A stretch of 5,531 bases of DNA from IMCC26077 sp044344975 (GTDB lineage: Bacteria > Actinomycetota > Actinomycetes > Nanopelagicales > Nanopelagicaceae), in contig JBIJBY010000085.1 of the NCBI GenBank assembly GCA_044344975.1, positions 1 to 5,531 of the forward strand, given 5' to 3'. The translations under genes were made by a program, and so were the position numbers. The notes beneath the pieces were generated by a model. It made no database searches. It was given only the letters and a program-made list of their open reading frames with translations, and had not been told where the DNA came from. Every line of letters starts with the position of its first letter. Positions within the stretch are counted from its first letter, which is position 1. This document shows, one piece after another, positions 5,043 to 5,531 of this stretch.

Positions 5043-5531
5043 GTGGATGAGAACGTTCTCTTAGCGCTAAAGATTTTTCTTTCGCCGCTTCTGATGCTGG
5101 TTGTGACGTTCTTGCAAGCGCGCAGTAGCGCAAGCGCAGGGGGCCGCTTTATGGGTTGGCCGCTTGTTACGGGGCCCATCATTCTCATCATCTTTCTCCA
5201 AGAAGGAGCAGCTTTCGCGGCGAAGACTGCACATGGCGCGCTTTTGGGGCAGATTTCGTTAATTGCTTTTGCGTGGAGTTACGCGCTCGTTGCGCTCCGT
5301 GCGCCGTGGTACCTCTCTATTGCATGCGCAACTGTTGCCTTCATTGGCTCTGTTTATTTAGTGAGCTTGATTCACATTCCACTCTGGCTAACCTTTATCC
5401 TTCTTGCGAGCGCGCTTTATTTAGTCAATAAGTTCTGGCCGAAATATGAACCACTTACTACACCGCTCTCGTCACCGCGTTGGGAGTTGTACTTACGGAT
5501 CGCACTTGTCATTGCGCTCGTCTTCGTCCTC
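5043..5531 (+). CDS. Polytopic membrane protein of unknown function (C-terminus beyond window)
   Basis: GTG at 5043 opens 163 codons that run off the right edge. The sequence is very hydrophobic, with likely membrane segments at about 6-24, 38-53, 64-84, 88-110, 112-129 and one starting near 150. The GGRFMGWPLVTGPIILIIF segment, with paired Gly/Pro, and the following FLQEGAAFAAKTAHGAL look conserved, but I cannot name the family. SPRWELYLRIALVIALVFVL at the edge resembles the opening LLALKIFLSPLLMLVV, which would fit a duplicated-half protein; that is inference from a partial copy. It starts two bases after the RNase HI/phosphatase stop and is probably the fourth gene of the operon. The nearest Shine-Dalgarno-like sequence (GAGG, 5027-5030) is 12 nt away, so initiation may depend on coupling. 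No in-frame ATG or GTG exists between the upstream in-frame stop (5007) and 5043. Confidence 0.8.
   Translation, partial: MDENVLLALKIFLSPLLMLVVTFLQARSSASAGGRFMGWPLVTGPIILIIFLQEGAAFAAKTAHGALLGQISLIAFAWSYALVALRAPWYLSIACATVAFIGSVYLVSLIHIPLWLTFILLASALYLVNKFWPKYEPLTTPLSSPRWELYLRIALVIALVFVL
5049..5070. repeat. Two abutting perfect palindromes at the start of the membrane-protein gene
   Basis: GAGAACGTTCTC (5049-5060) is a perfect 12-bp palindrome and is followed with no gap by TTAGCGCTAA (5061-5070), a perfect 10-bp palindrome. They lie in codons 3-10 of the membrane-protein gene. They could be a dimeric-repressor operator, an mRNA structure limiting translation, or chance. They are too AT-rich and loopless to be a terminator. 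Confidence 0.35.

Noticed and set aside
5049..5060. GAGAACGTTCTC as a LexA (SOS) box
   Set aside because: Actinobacterial LexA sites have GAAC and GTTC separated by four bases; here they abut directly.
5049..5080. Palindromes plus T-rich stretch as a terminator of the + strand operon
   Set aside because: The stems are only 3-4 bp once a loop is allowed, are not GC-rich, and lie inside an open coding frame.

Overview
The window looks like a piece of an actinobacterial chromosome. The strongest evidence is the + strand order Nif3-like protein, coiled-coil C4 zinc-ribbon protein, RNase HI/histidine-phosphatase fusion, which is the order I recall for Rv2230c-Rv2229c-Rv2228c of Mycobacterium tuberculosis. 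Base composition looks close to 50% G+C by eye, low for the phylum. The genes are tightly packed, and two have TANNNT -10 boxes placed for leaderless transcription. This suits a small-genome, possibly freshwater or marine planktonic actinobacterium (acI/Nanopelagicales-like), but that placement is inference.

Left part (1-1821, - strand): one uninterrupted frame of 607 codons that runs off the left edge. It encodes an exported modular protein: signal peptide, three cysteine-framed repeats, three InlB-type B-repeats, then Ig-like modules. It is probably the N-terminal part of a large adhesin-like surface or secreted protein. It has a well-formed promoter (TTGAGA-17-TAAAAT, 1936-1964) inside the 3' end of the neighbouring gene, and a 5' leader of about 108 nt with two predicted hairpins and a possible 27-codon leader ORF.

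Middle (1939-2352, - strand): a 137-residue ASCH-domain protein. It is transcribed away from the + strand cluster across a 35-base gap. Each gene has a -10 hexamer exactly 6 bases before its start codon, so both messages are probably leaderless and the two promoters share the same few bases.

Right part (2388-5531, + strand): a tight operon. The Nif3-like protein and zinc-ribbon protein overlap by 4 bases (ATGA). The zinc-ribbon protein and the RNase HI/phosphatase fusion overlap by 1 base (TAATG). Two bases later comes the start of a polytopic membrane protein cut by the right edge. The first three proteins form a conserved housekeeping set: a metal-dependent hydrolase-like protein, a probable nucleic-acid or protein-binding coiled coil, and an enzyme joining RNA:DNA hybrid cleavage to a CobC-like phosphatase. 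The membrane protein is uncharacterised, and two abutting perfect palindromes lie in its first codons.

I saw no tRNA, rRNA, CRISPR array, insertion sequence or transposase. The parts most worth a second look are the cysteine-repeat region and leader of the exported protein, and the compact divergent leaderless promoter.
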